Shown piece by piece: positions 31,549 through 43,191 of a stretch of DNA of 45,198 nucleotides. The position numbers and the translations under genes were made by a program. Within the stretch, counting starts at the first letter, position 1; each line of letters opens with the position of its first letter. Location: the NCBI RefSeq assembly GCF_000003815.2, contig NC_049980.1, positions 31,162,128 through 31,207,325 on the forward strand, read 5' to 3'. Below the pieces are notes generated by a model. The model was not told the DNA's origin, did not search any database, and saw only the letters and a program-made list of their open reading frames with translations. Source of the DNA: Branchiostoma floridae (lineage: Eukaryota; Chordata; Leptocardii; Amphioxiformes; Branchiostomatidae).

Positions 31549-31718
31549 CATATTGGCTGTCGTCGTCCACCATGATGACTTCCGTGAGCAGCTCGGACGG
31601 GGCCGTTCTCAGCACGCTGTGGACCGTCCGCATCAGGGTGGACCAAGCCTCGTTGTGGAAACAGATGATCACACTCACGGCGGGAAGACGGCTGACGTCA
31701 TACTCCTTGCTTTTGCAA
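31549..31718 (-). CDS. GALNT-like exon 2: start of GT-A catalytic domain
   Basis: The acceptor (minus sense) is ctaccatcgacag. The first T completes CT-T (Leu). The frame reads [20 protein letters not shown], then [16 protein letters not shown], then [14 protein letters not shown]. The CK...Y...LP start, FHNEAWSTL and VDD are hallmark GALNT segments; the VDD aspartates bind the nucleotide sugar. The donor is TATG|gtaggt. Two partial copies of this exon's 3' end plus donor lie just inside the next intron (31065 and 31413). Confidence 0.95.
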
Positions 31719-32132
31719 CTGTCGATGGTAGAAATATTCTTATTTAGCTACATGTATGTAGAAAGGAGATTCTCCCAGTTGAGAAATATGAGTGTCACTG
31801 AATAACTATTCAAAAATGACATAATTTGTATGTTCATTAAATGTATTCTTCATGCGTTTTGACAAACCGACAATAGCTAACTATCCATACAATCCTACAT
31901 TTCCCCTCGATACCAAGAAGCGAGATGAAGCCGAACACCAACATGGATACTTGTTATGATTGTGACCTGTACTTCGCTCGGTTTGGTAAAATTGCACAAT
32001 AAATGTCTTCATTCAGTCAAGATAAAACAGATACTTGTAGGATCTTGTAGGAGAGGACGAAATGTAGAAGGCACGACATAGTAACGAAATCACTGGTTGT
32101 TTTGTTGTTGTTTATTCACACAAACCTGAGGA
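31719..32132. other. Start of GALNT intron 1, no feature
   Basis: AT-rich; nothing recognised. Confidence 0.5.
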
Positions 32133-32260
32133 GCAGTCAATCGTCAAAAACTTTCCCCCTAAAACTATCACAGAGTGGACCTCGTTACCACCATGTACAG
32201 CAGGAGCTTTCCTCACTAGATAGCTTCAAACGAGGCTTCCAGTTAGATGTGCAAGGGGTA
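32133..32260 (+). mobile_element. Frameshifted LINE C-terminal remnant
   Basis: One frame reads KNFPPKTITEWTSLPP and, after a shift, another reads ELSSLDSFKRGFQLD, matching the CR1/L2-like pattern SFFPRTI.EWN.LP....SL.SFK..L. Confidence 0.55.
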
Positions 32261-32325
32261 GGTGTGACAGACAGGTCGTTTAGTGTAGTATAACGTTAGC
32301 CAGCTGCTGTCGCGTCATGCATGCA

Positions 32326-32376
32326 AGGCTGGTGTGTTGTGCCGAAGATATTGACTATAGGGTACAGAAATACAGT
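32326..32376 (+). repeat. Short dispersed repeat (ctggtgtgtt)
   Basis: ggctggtgtgttgtgccgaa and tagggtacagaaatacag, related to 6647-6745 and 43118-43180. Confidence 0.5.
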
Positions 32377-32999
32377 ACTAGTAGAATTCTAATAGAAATA
32401 GAAAAGGCCTGCTGGTATAAAAATTGCAAATGTTGCAAAATCCGGAGAAGCTGAGATTGAAGCGGATTTATTCGGCTGCATAGAGAGAAATACAGCCAGG
32501 GCTACCCAACTAGTCAGAGCCTATTATAAAGGTCTAGCCCTGGTAACTGCAGAATATACAATAACAGCGCTAGCATTACGTGTATCGATACATGAGGTTT
32601 GTTTTTCGAACTAGGTTATAACAACGCAAGATCTGCTTGGAGATTACAGTTGAAAAAAGCTACTGTCAGGGAAAGCCAATATTTTCCAGTCGTTGAACTA
32701 TTGGACCAGACCTTTTCTTTCCAGGTCAGCGCCAAAGTCAAATTGTATATCTAACCATCTTCCCAGTACGGTATGGCAAGGGACGTTTTCCTCGGTCAGC
32801 TATGTAAATACAACGTCATAGTTGACACATTTTCCGAGGAGTAAGTTATTGCTTTCATCATCATCGCGGCACGTACGGTATAGAGAAATGTTAGGTTAAA
32901 GCCTGCATACACACGGGTCAGAGAGTCCCTTACGACGTAGTCTGGTTATCAGACTGTTTACAGCGCTTACACAGGCCAGCACCTGATTCTAAGGGAAAA
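32377..32999. other. Unassigned intronic stretch
   Basis: Nothing recognised except a ccagggct/agccctgg dyad near 32495-32540. Confidence 0.5.
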
Positions 33000-33290
33000 G
33001 TAGGATAAGACAAGGCGAATTTATACTGTGTGCATAAACTGTATAATAGAAAATATTAGAGGGACATGACTGGTTCTATAGAAGTGTAAGACGGGACAAG
33101 ATGTACCTATATCGTGTGCAGGAACTGTATAACAGACTGAGCACAGGGTTGTTGTTCTAGAGAGGTGAAAGACAGGACAAGGTGTAATATGTGGACGTTA
33201 TGCACAACAGAAGCACAGGAGTGATTCAGAGGGGTGTAAGTCAAGCCGAGTTTTATTTACATAGTGTGCATAAAAGGTGTGCAGGACAGT
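33000..33290 (+). repeat. Degenerate tandem repeat, about 60-90 bp units
   Basis: gacaaggcgaat / gacaagatgtacc / gacaaggtgtaat / gccgagtttta follow gtgtaag- or gtgaaag-type leads near 33003, 33090, 33172 and 33229, each followed by gtgtgca..a. Confidence 0.65.
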
Positions 33291-33699
33291 GTAGTCACCA
33301 TGCCATCATCTACAATATATCACGTCACATAAAATGGGAAAAGACGGGAGCTATTGACGCTGATTTCGCTCATGGGTCTGGGTTGACAGACAAGACTCTC
33401 AGCACCGCAAAAGATACCGAGGAGCTCCCGATGGTCTTAAGTAGAGGTAGGTACAAAACCTATTTCTGTTATTGATGAACTCTGACCCCCCCTCATTATC
33501 TTAAGTTTACTGAGTCGATTTTTATATTGACATTTTGGTTTACTTTCAATACTTCTTATGTTATCCTTGTACATTTATGTTGACTCATGTTTTCGATTGT
33601 TTTGTACCTTGGACTGTAAAAATGGACTCCAGGAAGAATAAAGTTTACAAGAAAATTGTCAAGTCTATTGAGACTGTGGAGATCTCAATAAACAAACAA

Positions 33700-33961
33700 A
33701 CAAACAAACTGGACCGGAAAAAAATCAGTGGACCGGATGATGGACCGATTAGAAAATGCATAGACCATACCGGCATTGTTTGAAGCTTATTGGTCCAAGA
33801 AAATAACAAGAGCGAAGTAGATGAGAGTTGACGGTCAAGTTTATTTTTAGTATCACCCATTCACAAACAATTAGGTCCAGGTTCAGGTCCAGACCTTGAC
33901 CTGATCCTCTGGACATAGACCGTACCTGTGCCTGAATTTTCTGTACCGGTACCCACCCCTA
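33700..33961. mobile_element. MITE-like element, family B (inverted, truncated)
   Basis: Contains ggaccggaaaaaaatcagtg, aggtccaggttcaggtccag, and ends ttctgtaccggtacccaccc, the inverse of the start of 2808-3247. Confidence 0.7.
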
Positions 33962-34259
33962 GTCCTAAGCTTCCAGACTGTCCCTAATGGCGGCCCATTC
34001 CTTCACTCTTTAGACTGGAACGGGCCCAAAAATGTCTCTCTTGAGGCGGCGAAAGCCTTCACAGGCGCACTTGGTGAAACGCCGCGAAAACGTGCCTCTT
34101 AAGTTTTTCTAGCGGGCAGACGGAGTAAGATGTCCGCCCGTGTGCCAAGAAGAAGGCCCTGGTCCGGCCGCTAACGACAACCATACTTCCCTTCGGGGAC
34201 GTTCAGCGTTGCTGACATGATTGATATTCCGACACCACCTCAGCGTTCCGACAGTTTTT
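33962..34259. other. Unassigned GC-rich stretch
   Basis: It has a sharp rise in G+C and gaggcggcgaaagcc / acgccgcgaaaacg blocks. No family or intact frame recognised on either strand. Confidence 0.4.
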
Positions 34260-34363
34260 GTAGGGTGTGTGTCCCGGGTGCCTCCCACTGCACATGTGGG
34301 CCATAAGATAGGAACTAGGTTACAGGTACGGTAGTGTGCAAGCAGATGTGGAGGGAAGCTTAA

Positions 34364-34379
34364 GGGGGGGGGGGGGGGG
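34364..34379 (+). repeat. Poly-G run
   Basis: 16 consecutive G inside the tandem repeat; G-quadruplex prone. Confidence 0.95.
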
Positions 34380-34438
34380 AAAAAAGTAACGATTTTGCCT
34401 CCTCCAACATCTGTTTGGAGATTAGTTATAAGGCAACC

Positions 34439-34555
<117 letters not shown>

Positions 34556-35107
34556 CCAGGTCCTACCTGGTTACCCCCACCGCACATGTGGGCAATAGGA
34601 ACTAGGTTACGGGTAGTCTTCAAGCAGATGTCGGGGAGGGGCGTAAAAATTTAGCCTCTCCCGCCATCTGTTTAGAGATAAGTTATCAGGGAAATGAGAG
34701 TGTCACAGAGTCTTTCCTATCATATGTTTGGAGATATGTTATCAGGCAAACAAGGAGGAATCTTTTAGGGTGTAAGAGTGTCCCGGGTCCGTCCTGGATA
34801 CCTGTCACCGCACACGTCATGTCAGCTATAACATAGAAACTGGGTTACAGGTAATCTGCAAGCAGATTCGATGGGCGGGGGGCGATTTAGCCTACCTAAC
34901 ATCTGTTTGGAGACTAGTTATCAGGAAAGCCCGCTTAAGTTTGTGTCCCGAGTCCGTACTGCCATGTCTGCACAAAATTGTGGGGCCGCTGGAAGTAGGT
35001 TACAGATAATCTACAAGTATCTGTGGGGGAAAGTGATTGTCAAAATTATTTGACCTCCCCAAGAACGTTTGGACCTCCCACAAAACGCCCCCGCCCCCTC
35101 AGTTTTT

Positions 35108-35207
35108 NNNNNNNNNNNNNNNNNNNNNNNNNNNNNNNNNNNNNNNNNNNNNNNNNNNNNNNNNNNNNNNNNNNNNNNNNNNNNNNNNNNNNNNNNNNNN
35201 NNNNNNN
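35108..35207. other. Assembly gap (100 N)
   Basis: Placeholder gap in GALNT intron 1, next to a poly-C run. Confidence 0.95.
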
Positions 35208-35234
35208 TTTGTAAAACATTCTAATGTAACCTAA

Positions 35235-35252
35235 CCCCCCCCCCCCCCCCCC
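35235..35252 (+). repeat. Poly-C run
   Basis: 18 consecutive C. Confidence 0.95.
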
Positions 35253-36089
35253 AACACTTTCTGTGTCCAGTATGAGTCCCGTATGAGACCCGTATGGTGT
35301 TTGTGATGGGGGGGTGGAGGGGGGGGAGTGCCAGACAACCACCAGCAGGCTGTCCCGCTATCTGTTAATGTTTACCGACTGGAACGCTAAGTTGAAGTTC
35401 AGGGTCAAAGGGCTGTCATTGCAATGAAATGAAGAGATATATTCGTTTTCATACGGGGTGTCAATTCGCCACCCTTCCAAACGCGGGCGATATTTTCTGT
35501 CAATGAACTGTGAAGACGATCTTCGGATGATGTCAGGATCCAACCGGAACCATGTGGGCCCTGTCAAACATGCTTGCGTCATGTGAGTCAGGAGTTAAGT
35601 GAGGGTCAAGTTATTTGCAGCACATCGCGATTGTGTGTCTGCTGGGTTTGATTTCTATATACATGAACCGTACCGGCAGCACATTTTGAAGAAACAATTG
35701 CATTTTGAAACCAATAATGATTGGTTTATTCAGGAAACACATACACTATGGACAAGGTCTCGCAGTCAACCTCAGTTACCTGAATTATGCTTGTGCATAT
35801 ATAACATTATCACATTTACAATTTGCAAAAAAAATGATTTAAAAGCGTAATTACAGAATTAGTTTAAAACCCAACTTATAAACAGAATAAAATTGCCTGA
35901 TTGAGTGGCACACATTATTAGTGTAGTTGTACGAATGTCCAAATAGTCCATAGTCCATAACATTTAAGTGTTGTTAAGTAGCTTTACCATGTACGGAATC
36001 GGACTTCTTTTGTATCTATCAGTTCTCGCATAGACATGGTCTAGCAGGTGAGAAGCCCTGGTCCGCCTGCCGCTCACCTCGCCACCATC
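35253..36089. other. Unassigned intronic stretch
   Basis: No structure recognised except a repeated cgtatgag / cccgtatg near 35272-35300 that resembles the outer part of MITE D. Confidence 0.5.
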
Positions 36090-36093
36090 CGTC

Positions 36094-36535
36094 GACTTGA
36101 TACCCGTAAATACCCTGTTTCTATACACAACGGATAAAGCGAGAGGTTACCCCTCAGATAAAGGTGAACTTAAGGGCGTTATCTACGTGATACAGAGTGC
36201 GTACATAGAGATCAGATACAGCATTTGTGTTCAAAGGGCAGTCGTGACAATGAAGGTAGTACAAAATACGAAACTCGAAGTCGCGATATCATGATTTCGT
36301 GACCCCCCCCCCCACGAAATCATGATATCGGTGTCACCGCGAAAACCACAGCAATAAAACCACCGCAAACATTTCATGACCTACAGTACTTCGGATGGGT
36401 TTGTACGTGCTCTGGAAACTTAATCGGAGTACTATACAGTTATCACGTAGATAACGCAAGTTCACCTTTATCGGAGTAACCTTTGGCGTTATCCGTTGTA
36501 TTTAGAAATAGGGTATTTAGGGCTATCAAATTGTC
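36094..36535. mobile_element. Large-hairpin MITE, family I
   Basis: Left: tgatacccgtaaataccctg, caacggataa, gataaaggtgaactta, gcgttatctacgtgat. Right: the inverse of each in reverse order, ending agggtatttagggctatca. The centre is a separate perfect hairpin (36284-36330). Related to 40857-41075. Confidence 0.85.
36284..36330. repeat. Perfect 18-bp hairpin with C-run loop
   Basis: cgatatcatgatttcgtg (36284-36301) pairs exactly with 36313-36330 across an 11-nt loop, A followed by ten C. Confidence 0.95.
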
Positions 36536-37482
36536 GTTTCAAATTGCAATTTATTTTTCAAAATGAGCTGTCCCTACGGTTAACTGAGCTTTGGGACTGG
36601 TAATGTGAGCTGAGGAGATGATGTCGGCAAGAAAGGAGGCCGGCAATCAGAAAACGCCAGCAATCAGCGACCGAGTACAAATAGAAATGGCCAGCAAAAG
36701 TATTATGAGCCAAAAAAAGACCACAGAAAGCCTGCTATGGAGGCTAGATTACCCTACGAATAAAGGTAAACTAGCTTTACCATTATGCTGTAGATTATTT
36801 TCGCCGGGGCTCTGGCGATCGAAAGTTTTCGGGGTTGAATGAAATCTATAGTACAGAAGCAATGCATTGGAGACTCATAGTCGTGATTGTATTTTATGTT
36901 ATGGTTTCGCGGCGGTGTTGTTACGTTCGCTGTGGAAAGAATTCTGTACTATATCAGTAATACAATAGAAACTCGTCGTCTTGTGAGTAGTAAATGAAAC
37001 TTAGATTAAAACTCGTATGTCAACTTGAACGTGACAGGTTAAAGACATGCTGAAACTCTACCTTGGCGCGTTCCCAAGAATACGTTGTGAATTACTTACA
37101 CTCTGTTTCGGATTACGACGTCGTAAATTACCAGCAGCTGGGAGCAGTAAGGACTTCGCAGTTTTTCTTGGCAAAGTAAAGCTACCGTATTTCCCTGATG
37201 CACTCCCCAGGCGTTTGGGATAGAGGAGTAATAATACAGCTGTTACCGGCTGAGGCGCACAGTGGAGTTTGGAACATGATTTGGTTGATGTGAACCTAGC
37301 CTGGATGCCAGACTTTTCTAGGGCCTACGCAGGGTCCTCGACTCAAGGACAAACATGCTTGGAAGAAAATTGTACTACATTCCCACCGGGCCCAGCCTCC
37401 CGAGTTAGACCCTGAGCCAGATCCCCGTGAAAACGAATTTATTGAAAGTTAATCAACCTTAACCACTTTGGCCCTATTTCTC
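36536..37482. other. Unassigned intronic stretch
   Basis: A fragment ctacgaataaaggtaaacta near 36755 resembles the family I end. Otherwise nothing recognised. Confidence 0.5.
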
Positions 37483-37648
37483 TAGCCTCTACCAGACTCC
37501 GTGGATCGGTAGTCTAATTGTAGAAATTGGACAAATATAGAGTACGTTATGGGAGTCGGCCAGTTAGTACAATCATCAAACCACGTGGTAAGGATTAAGG
37601 ATAATTTCTACAATTAGACTACCGACTCACGGAGCCTGGTAGAGGCTA
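37483..37648. mobile_element. Palindromic MITE, family D (compact copy)
   Basis: tagcctctaccagactccgt against cacggagcctggtagaggct; inner cggtagtctaattgtagaaa against its complement. Confidence 0.9.
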
Positions 37649-37759
37649 CTATTTCTCATCCATTACAGTGTTTGCCAAACTGGCAAACATCACCATAGGG
37701 AGAAATACGTAACTGGTGATAAAATGTTGATATGTTAATCAGCCCCTTACCAAACAAGA

Positions 37760-37789
37760 TATTGATGATGATGATGATGATGATGATGA
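37760..37789 (+). repeat. (GAT)n microsatellite
   Basis: About ten GAT triplets. Confidence 0.95.
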
Positions 37790-37986
37790 CTTGTTCATCC
37801 AAGAAAAAACTACAAGGTCACCATGTAGTAAATGGGTCTCTTTGCGAAACGAACAGTATTGGCTTTAAAATATGTTAACCGGTAGTTAGTTAGAAAGTCT
37901 GTAACCTGGCTTAGAGAATAGCACCAAGTGTTCCAACCACCTTTTGGCCCGTGATGATATGTTTCCCATTACGCTCAATGTTCCCT

Positions 37987-38322
37987 TAGCCTGGAATCCA
38001 GCCGTACTGTGCGTTGGTCGCTCTGCTCCTGCCAGTACGTCTGGCATTCGTTAGCATTGGAACGATCGGCATTTGAATATTCGCACACTTTATGTGCGCG
38101 ATTTCTGATTGGCTGTTGGCTCCAAGCCCCCTTCGCAAAGCACCACCAAGGTGGAAATCGAACACACAGAATCATGTTTACAGTTCGTAATCGAACGGAA
38201 CACTACTTCTATCTTTCCCGCATTAGTGACGTAAGGACCGATCGTTCCAATGCTAACGAATGCCAGACGTGTTCGCAAGGAAGCAGAGCGACCAAAGCAC
38301 AACACGGCTGGATTCCAGGCTA
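37987..38322. mobile_element. MITE, family J, with 9-bp target duplication
   Basis: Ends tagcctggaatccagccgt and the inverse cggctggattccaggcta; sub-terminal ggtcgctctgct and cattcgttagcattggaacg also pair. Flanked by atgttccct at 37978-37986 and 38323-38331. 336 bp, no coding capacity. Confidence 0.92.
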
Positions 38323-38331
38323 ATGTTCCCT

Positions 38332-38989
38332 AACCGGCACAACAGACACCGACGCGACATTAGGTCACATTTCCGGCATTATTTACGAGCGAAAAAAAGT
38401 CCGCAAAATTCTCCTTTTTATGAGCAGTTAGGACGACACAAACTGGTATTTCAGAAATACATTGGCTTGGGTGATTGCAGCAAGCAGTTTCTTTTACGAA
38501 CACGTTTGTTTCATTCTATTCGGACTCATGACTGGGGATTCAGAGGTCGCAACGTCTGTTAGTGTCACATGAGTATTTAGCGTATTCTGTGATAAGGGGT
38601 CGTCTATGGCTATCTATCTATCTCATGGTCTGTCTATTAACCTCGTCTGTCTGTCTCTTTAAACTAGATTGTCTTATTCTCACATTAAAGTTACATTTAG
38701 AGCTATGCATAAGTATAGATTAGAAACAGAAATATACAAGTCATTGTGAATTTTAGCACATTGGAAACATTATAGTCATCGCAGAAAAGTTATTGCAGTT
38801 TATGGCCCTCTTCGGTCAGTAATGACTATGGTAAAATCCTACTTGATTGCAGTTTATTTCACGACAGTTATGTAGATGTATACTTTAAAGATTATGACAT
38901 ACTTACGCGATGATTATGATGGTGATACTTTAAAGAACGTGTGCGATATAGACCTCATTTATTTATCAAACCACATTCACCGTTATATT
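38332..38989. other. Unassigned intronic stretch
   Basis: A short (TATC)/(GTCT) patch lies at 38610-38660. Nothing else recognised. Confidence 0.5.
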
Positions 38990-40090
38990 TATTATGAAAA
39001 AAAAAACACAGCCAGAACAAGAGTTATCAAAAATGGTTGAGCTGCAATACCTTAAGACGCCGCCCATTATCGAACTTGACCTTCGTTTTCTTTACCCATA
39101 CCCACCTACCAAATATCATCAGGATCCATCAAAGGCTTCTCAAGTTATGTTACTAACAAACAGACACACACACACACACATAGACAAACACGCTCAAAAC
39201 ATAACATAACTAGAGTTCCACGACCCCATACCTTCGCCAAATAATCCTACCTTTCTTTACAACTGCTGCTTTAATTGTTAATCATTGATTATGCAAATAA
39301 GGTTCTTATTTACACAAATTGTATCAGTTGATCATCTCCTCTACCAGACACCAGACGTACACAATCTATGTTAAGAAAGAAGGCTTGCATAATTAATGTT
39401 CAACGATGTTCACCCGTACATAACTTCCAAGTGCTACAAGTAAGAAGTTACTGTCATTTACGACAATAAACTTGAAGCATTTTCTCATTAATTATGCAAA
39501 TTAGGTATTTATTTGGCATAGTATATATCAATCAATACTCTTCTCCTTCTCAGTTACAGGTGTCACATGTTGCAATGGTCCCATACTGGAATTGAGCATG
39601 TTCATAAAATTTCATAATTAATTATGCAAACTAGATAAATATTTGCATAATTAATATGTCATTATATGAAGCATCACTTAAGCTATCCACATACCAAAAA
39701 TCATAACAATTCGTTAACCTCTTTTTGAGTTATTCCCTTTTAAAGTCTGATACTAGACCTGCCCTGCAGTTCCAAAACAAGCCGCTGGGGGGCCCAAACA
39801 TACACCACCTACTCTCGGCATCAAGAGCTATCTACCACTAAAAAATCATGGCCATAGCATGTTCAGAACTTGAGATATCAAACCAGGAAGTTCTGCTGCA
39901 GTACCATAACAGGTTGCTAGGGGGCCCAAAATCTAATCGTTTCTAGGTCTCACCAAGACCTACTCACATACCGAATATCAATACAATCCATCCAGGCGTT
40001 CTTGAGTTATTCTGGTCTTCTACATACATACATACATACATACAAACAAACGCTACCCAAAATATAACCTTCTTGGCGAAGGTAACTAAC
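38990..40090 (-). repeat. Dispersed repeat, family H (inverted copy)
   Basis: aagttctgctgcagtacca, gagggggcccaa-like blocks, acataccgaatatcaatac and attatgcaaattagg are the inverse of blocks in 29921-30640. A (CA)n run lies at 39165-39180, (CATA)n at 40020-40044, ending cttcttggcgaaggta. Confidence 0.65.
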
Positions 40091-40339
40091 TCTGATTTGA
40101 AAAACTGTGCACATAAGTCTATCTGTGCGTCTCCGCCCTATCTCTGTATTTTCATTCCGCTGGGCTAACAGACACCCTATAAGTACCTTAGTTTAAACGT
40201 CTGCAGATCAGCGTGTACACGGAGTCTTTAAAGAGGTGCTTAGACGGGGTCAGGGGACTGGCAGACTTGTCGCTGAAGAGGGTCTGTATGGGGTGGGTGG
40301 AAACGCTTCATGGTAAATTTAGAAAGACGGCAACGCTTG

Positions 40340-40615
40340 TACCCCCAATCCACTAGACGGCGACTTGCTGCAAGCTCGCTGTGACGGAGCGATTTGACAG
40401 AGGAGAGAAGAGACTCGGGAGCTATATTACGGCTGGATACCAGGCTACGAGTTTCTTAGACAAAAACAACGAATATTTTTACGCTTTGTGTGTTTTGTTG
40501 TCTTTTCAGTCATACGTACTTAAACACTTAACACGATATTCCTTTGATAAAGCCAACGGTTACACTAATCCAATGTAGGTCGCAGCGAAATCGCAGTGTG
40601 ATCGCCGCATAGTAG
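40340..40615. mobile_element. Degenerate MITE, family F
   Basis: cccccaatccactagacggc, gagcgatttgac, aggtcgcagcgaaatcgc and the (g)tgtgttttgttgtctt core match 14932-15175. Confidence 0.65.
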
Positions 40616-40639
40616 AATAGCATTCCTATATGCAGTTAA

Positions 40640-40740
40640 GGTGCATTCACACGTGCGTATATATTCGTATATATAGTCCGTATGAGGTCCGTATGGAATC
40701 CTTAGCCTCTACCAGGCTCCACAGGTTGCCAGAAAAATAA
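40640..40740 (+). mobile_element. Partial MITE, family D
   Basis: cattcacacgtgcgtatata, gtccgtatgaggtccgta, gcctctaccaggctccacag; only one arm is present. Confidence 0.75.
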
Positions 40741-40856
40741 TAGATTGTCTGAACTAATTATGAATATGCAGCATTCTGCAATACCTTAGGCATATGAAAT
40801 AGGAAAACATAGATTGTATCAATCTATAAAGCCCGGCTCTCTTTTCTTGTGATGCT

Positions 40857-41075
40857 ATCTCACCTTTATCCGAGGGGTAACCTATATTCGTTGTTTTTAA
40901 AAACCGGGCATTCAGGGATATCAAGTCGACGGACGATGGTTTCAGATTTCAAAATTCAGATTTCAAAATATTGTACTTTAGATCCACCCTCCGTCGACTT
41001 GATATCCCTAAATACTTTCTTTGTAAATATAGCGGATATGGGTTTCCCCGCGGTTAAAGGTGAACTAGCGCTGTT
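40857..41075. mobile_element. MITE related to family I
   Basis: tcacctttatccgaggggta against the right-end complement of ggttaaaggtga; agggatatcaagtcgacgga against tccgtcgacttgatatccct, the latter a perfect 20-bp inverted pair. Confidence 0.88.
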
Positions 41076-41879
41076 ACTCACATGTTAGAATGTAACCGCG
41101 CAAAAAGGTTCATGCAGACCCTCGTGAAACACGGTAAGACTTGCGTGCTGCACACACTGAGTCACGGTCACGGTTCAGCCGTCATCAAAATTCTTTGCGC
41201 AAATATTTCCCTTTCACCGCCAGACGCTTGGACAGTGATATCAACGGAGCTTCTAAATACAGCTTAGCTATGCCGTAACGCTGTCCGTGGTCGGGCCTGA
41301 TAAAACAAACGGGTCTGGCGTATTGCTAAAGACACTTGTCGCCACTTGGACTCACGTTGCTTTGCACGCAAGTAAACGATTTTCGAACGACAGACGCACA
41401 TATCACTGGTCTATACTTACCCACCCTATCGGGATCAGGACAAGCTTACGTGTAGTAAACTATAGTGACAGCGTTGCAGACGTTTTCGTTTGTAATCTTC
41501 GGCACTCTGACAAAATGAGTCCGTTTGTTTCCATGGATTTGTAGAGAAGAACAGAAATTATAAAAGAAGAGTAGTCTGACGCAGATAACTGACAGTCAAC
41601 GGCAGAGCAGAGAGAGCAAGAGAGAGGAAAAGTGTGTGTGTGGGGGGGGGGGGCTAATTCAATTTGGTGTGGAAAACTTTCAATCGGAAAATAAGTTTTT
41701 ATCAGTCATCAGATACAAGACCTCTTGACCATGACTAGTTGCGGAAGGAAAGTAAATATGACATTGTAAACAGAACGCTCTCTAATACATTGATTGTTAT
41801 CAATTGTTACCAATATCAAAACGTAAACCACGCGCGAATTGATTTATTGATTGGCGCCGTGATTGGTTGATTGGTTAAT
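41076..41879. other. Unassigned intronic stretch
   Basis: Short open frames match nothing known. There is a poly-G run at 41642-41653. Confidence 0.5.
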
Positions 41880-42750
41880 TGATTGATTGGCATTTCCTCT
41901 AAGGGCATGAATGGACAGGAATCTGTCCCGTGTGTTCACACAACTAAAACGTCTCACGTCCAAAGCCTCTCTGTACATGTAGGTCACCATCTATTTGTAT
42001 CTACTTTACCTAAACGACCGGCCATTTCCAAATGTATACCATTGTACATGTGCTTGAGTAACTGTTACCTTGCAGATTGATTGATTTCTTTTACGGACAT
42101 GAATGGCCAGGAAACTGTCTTGTGAGTTGTCAAATTGAAAATGAATTTCATTTCGTCATGGAGTGCCCTATGTATGATGTGTTACGCAATAAGTTATTCA
42201 CATTCACGTGTCTAAATACTATTTTAAGAAGTAGATTTGACTATAACTTTAAGATCTGACACTCTCATAATGCTAAGATGGAGGTTTTCTTATTATCCTA
42301 TATTGTTTAGTTTAATAGTAGAGTTTTAAGATTTATTCTGTTGTAGCTTACATTTGACCATACAAAGGTCACTGTACTTTTTGTCGTATCAATCAATAAA
42401 GCTTGTTGTTGTTGCTGACACAGTGAAAACATAGACTATTACTAATATATAATGTCTCACGCCCTAGGCCTCTCTATATGTAGGCAAGGAGGTTGAAAAA
42501 AAGGATGTAGGTCACCATTTACTAGTATTTGTATTTACCCTAAACGACTCAGTCAGGCCATTCCAAAATGTAACCATTTGTACGGTGCTTGGGCGGATTG
42601 ATCTATTGATTTCTTTTACGGGCATGAATGAGTTGAGCAGGAAACTGACTTGTGTGTTGACACAGTGAAAACATCGATAGACAATTACTAATGTCTCACG
42701 CCTCCAGCCTCTCTAGATGTAGGTCACCATTTATTTGTATTTACCCTCGC
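41868..42750 (+). repeat. Tandem repeat, roughly 200-bp units, with a LINE insertion
   Basis: The order gattgat, then ggcatgaatg, then caggaa(t/a)ctg, then gtctcacg, then cctctct..atgtaggtcacca, then attt(g)tatttaccct recurs near 41885, 42080, 42430 and 42610. The second unit is interrupted by the retroelement at 42117-42412. Confidence 0.7.
42117..42412 (+). mobile_element. 5'-truncated LINE end inside the tandem repeat
   Basis: The frame SCQIENEFHFVMECPMYDVL then RNKLFTF fits the LINE ORF2 C-terminal pattern C....E.HF...CP.Y...R..L. The frame ends at TGA (42257-42259), followed by a short 3' part, aataaagctt and a (GTT)n tail near 42403. Confidence 0.75.
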
Positions 42751-42789
42751 GGCGCTATCTGTCCTCACGGGGGGAACCCCGTCTTCCCG

Positions 42790-43050
42790 GGTTCACACGT
42801 GCGTATATTTTCAAGTCCGTCTGAGGTCCGTATGGAAGTCTTAGCCTCTACCAGCCTCCACAGGGTACTGGAAAATAGCAGAAATTGGACAAACATAGAC
42901 AGATAGCATGCCAAACGAGTTAGCTGGCCGTGGAGTATGGTTTGCCACCCAGATAATAAAAACAATATTGTCCAATTTCTACTTTTTCCCAGCGACCTGT
43001 GGAATCTGGTAAAGGCTAAGAACTCAATACGGACCTCAGACGTGTGAATC
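42790..43050. mobile_element. Palindromic MITE, family D
   Basis: cacacgtgcgtatattttca, gtccgtctgaggtccgtatg and tagcctctaccagcctccac on the left; gacctgtggaatctggtaaa, tacggacctcagacgtgtga on the right. Confidence 0.85.
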
Positions 43051-43117
43051 CACCCTCAAGAGGACCCAACAATCCTACCTGAGAATGAAAACAAAAGCAG
43101 AACCCAAGTGTATTAAG

Positions 43118-43180
43118 CTGGTGTGTTACGCCGAAGGACGGTTATACCGGCTATATAGATACAGATACAGATACAGGTAT
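43118..43180 (+). repeat. Short dispersed repeat next to the exon 1 donor
   Basis: gctggtgtgttacgccgaag, ggttataccggctatataga, then (atacag)n. It abuts the 5' splice site of GALNT exon 1. Confidence 0.6.
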
Positions 43181-43191
43181 GTGTTACTCAC

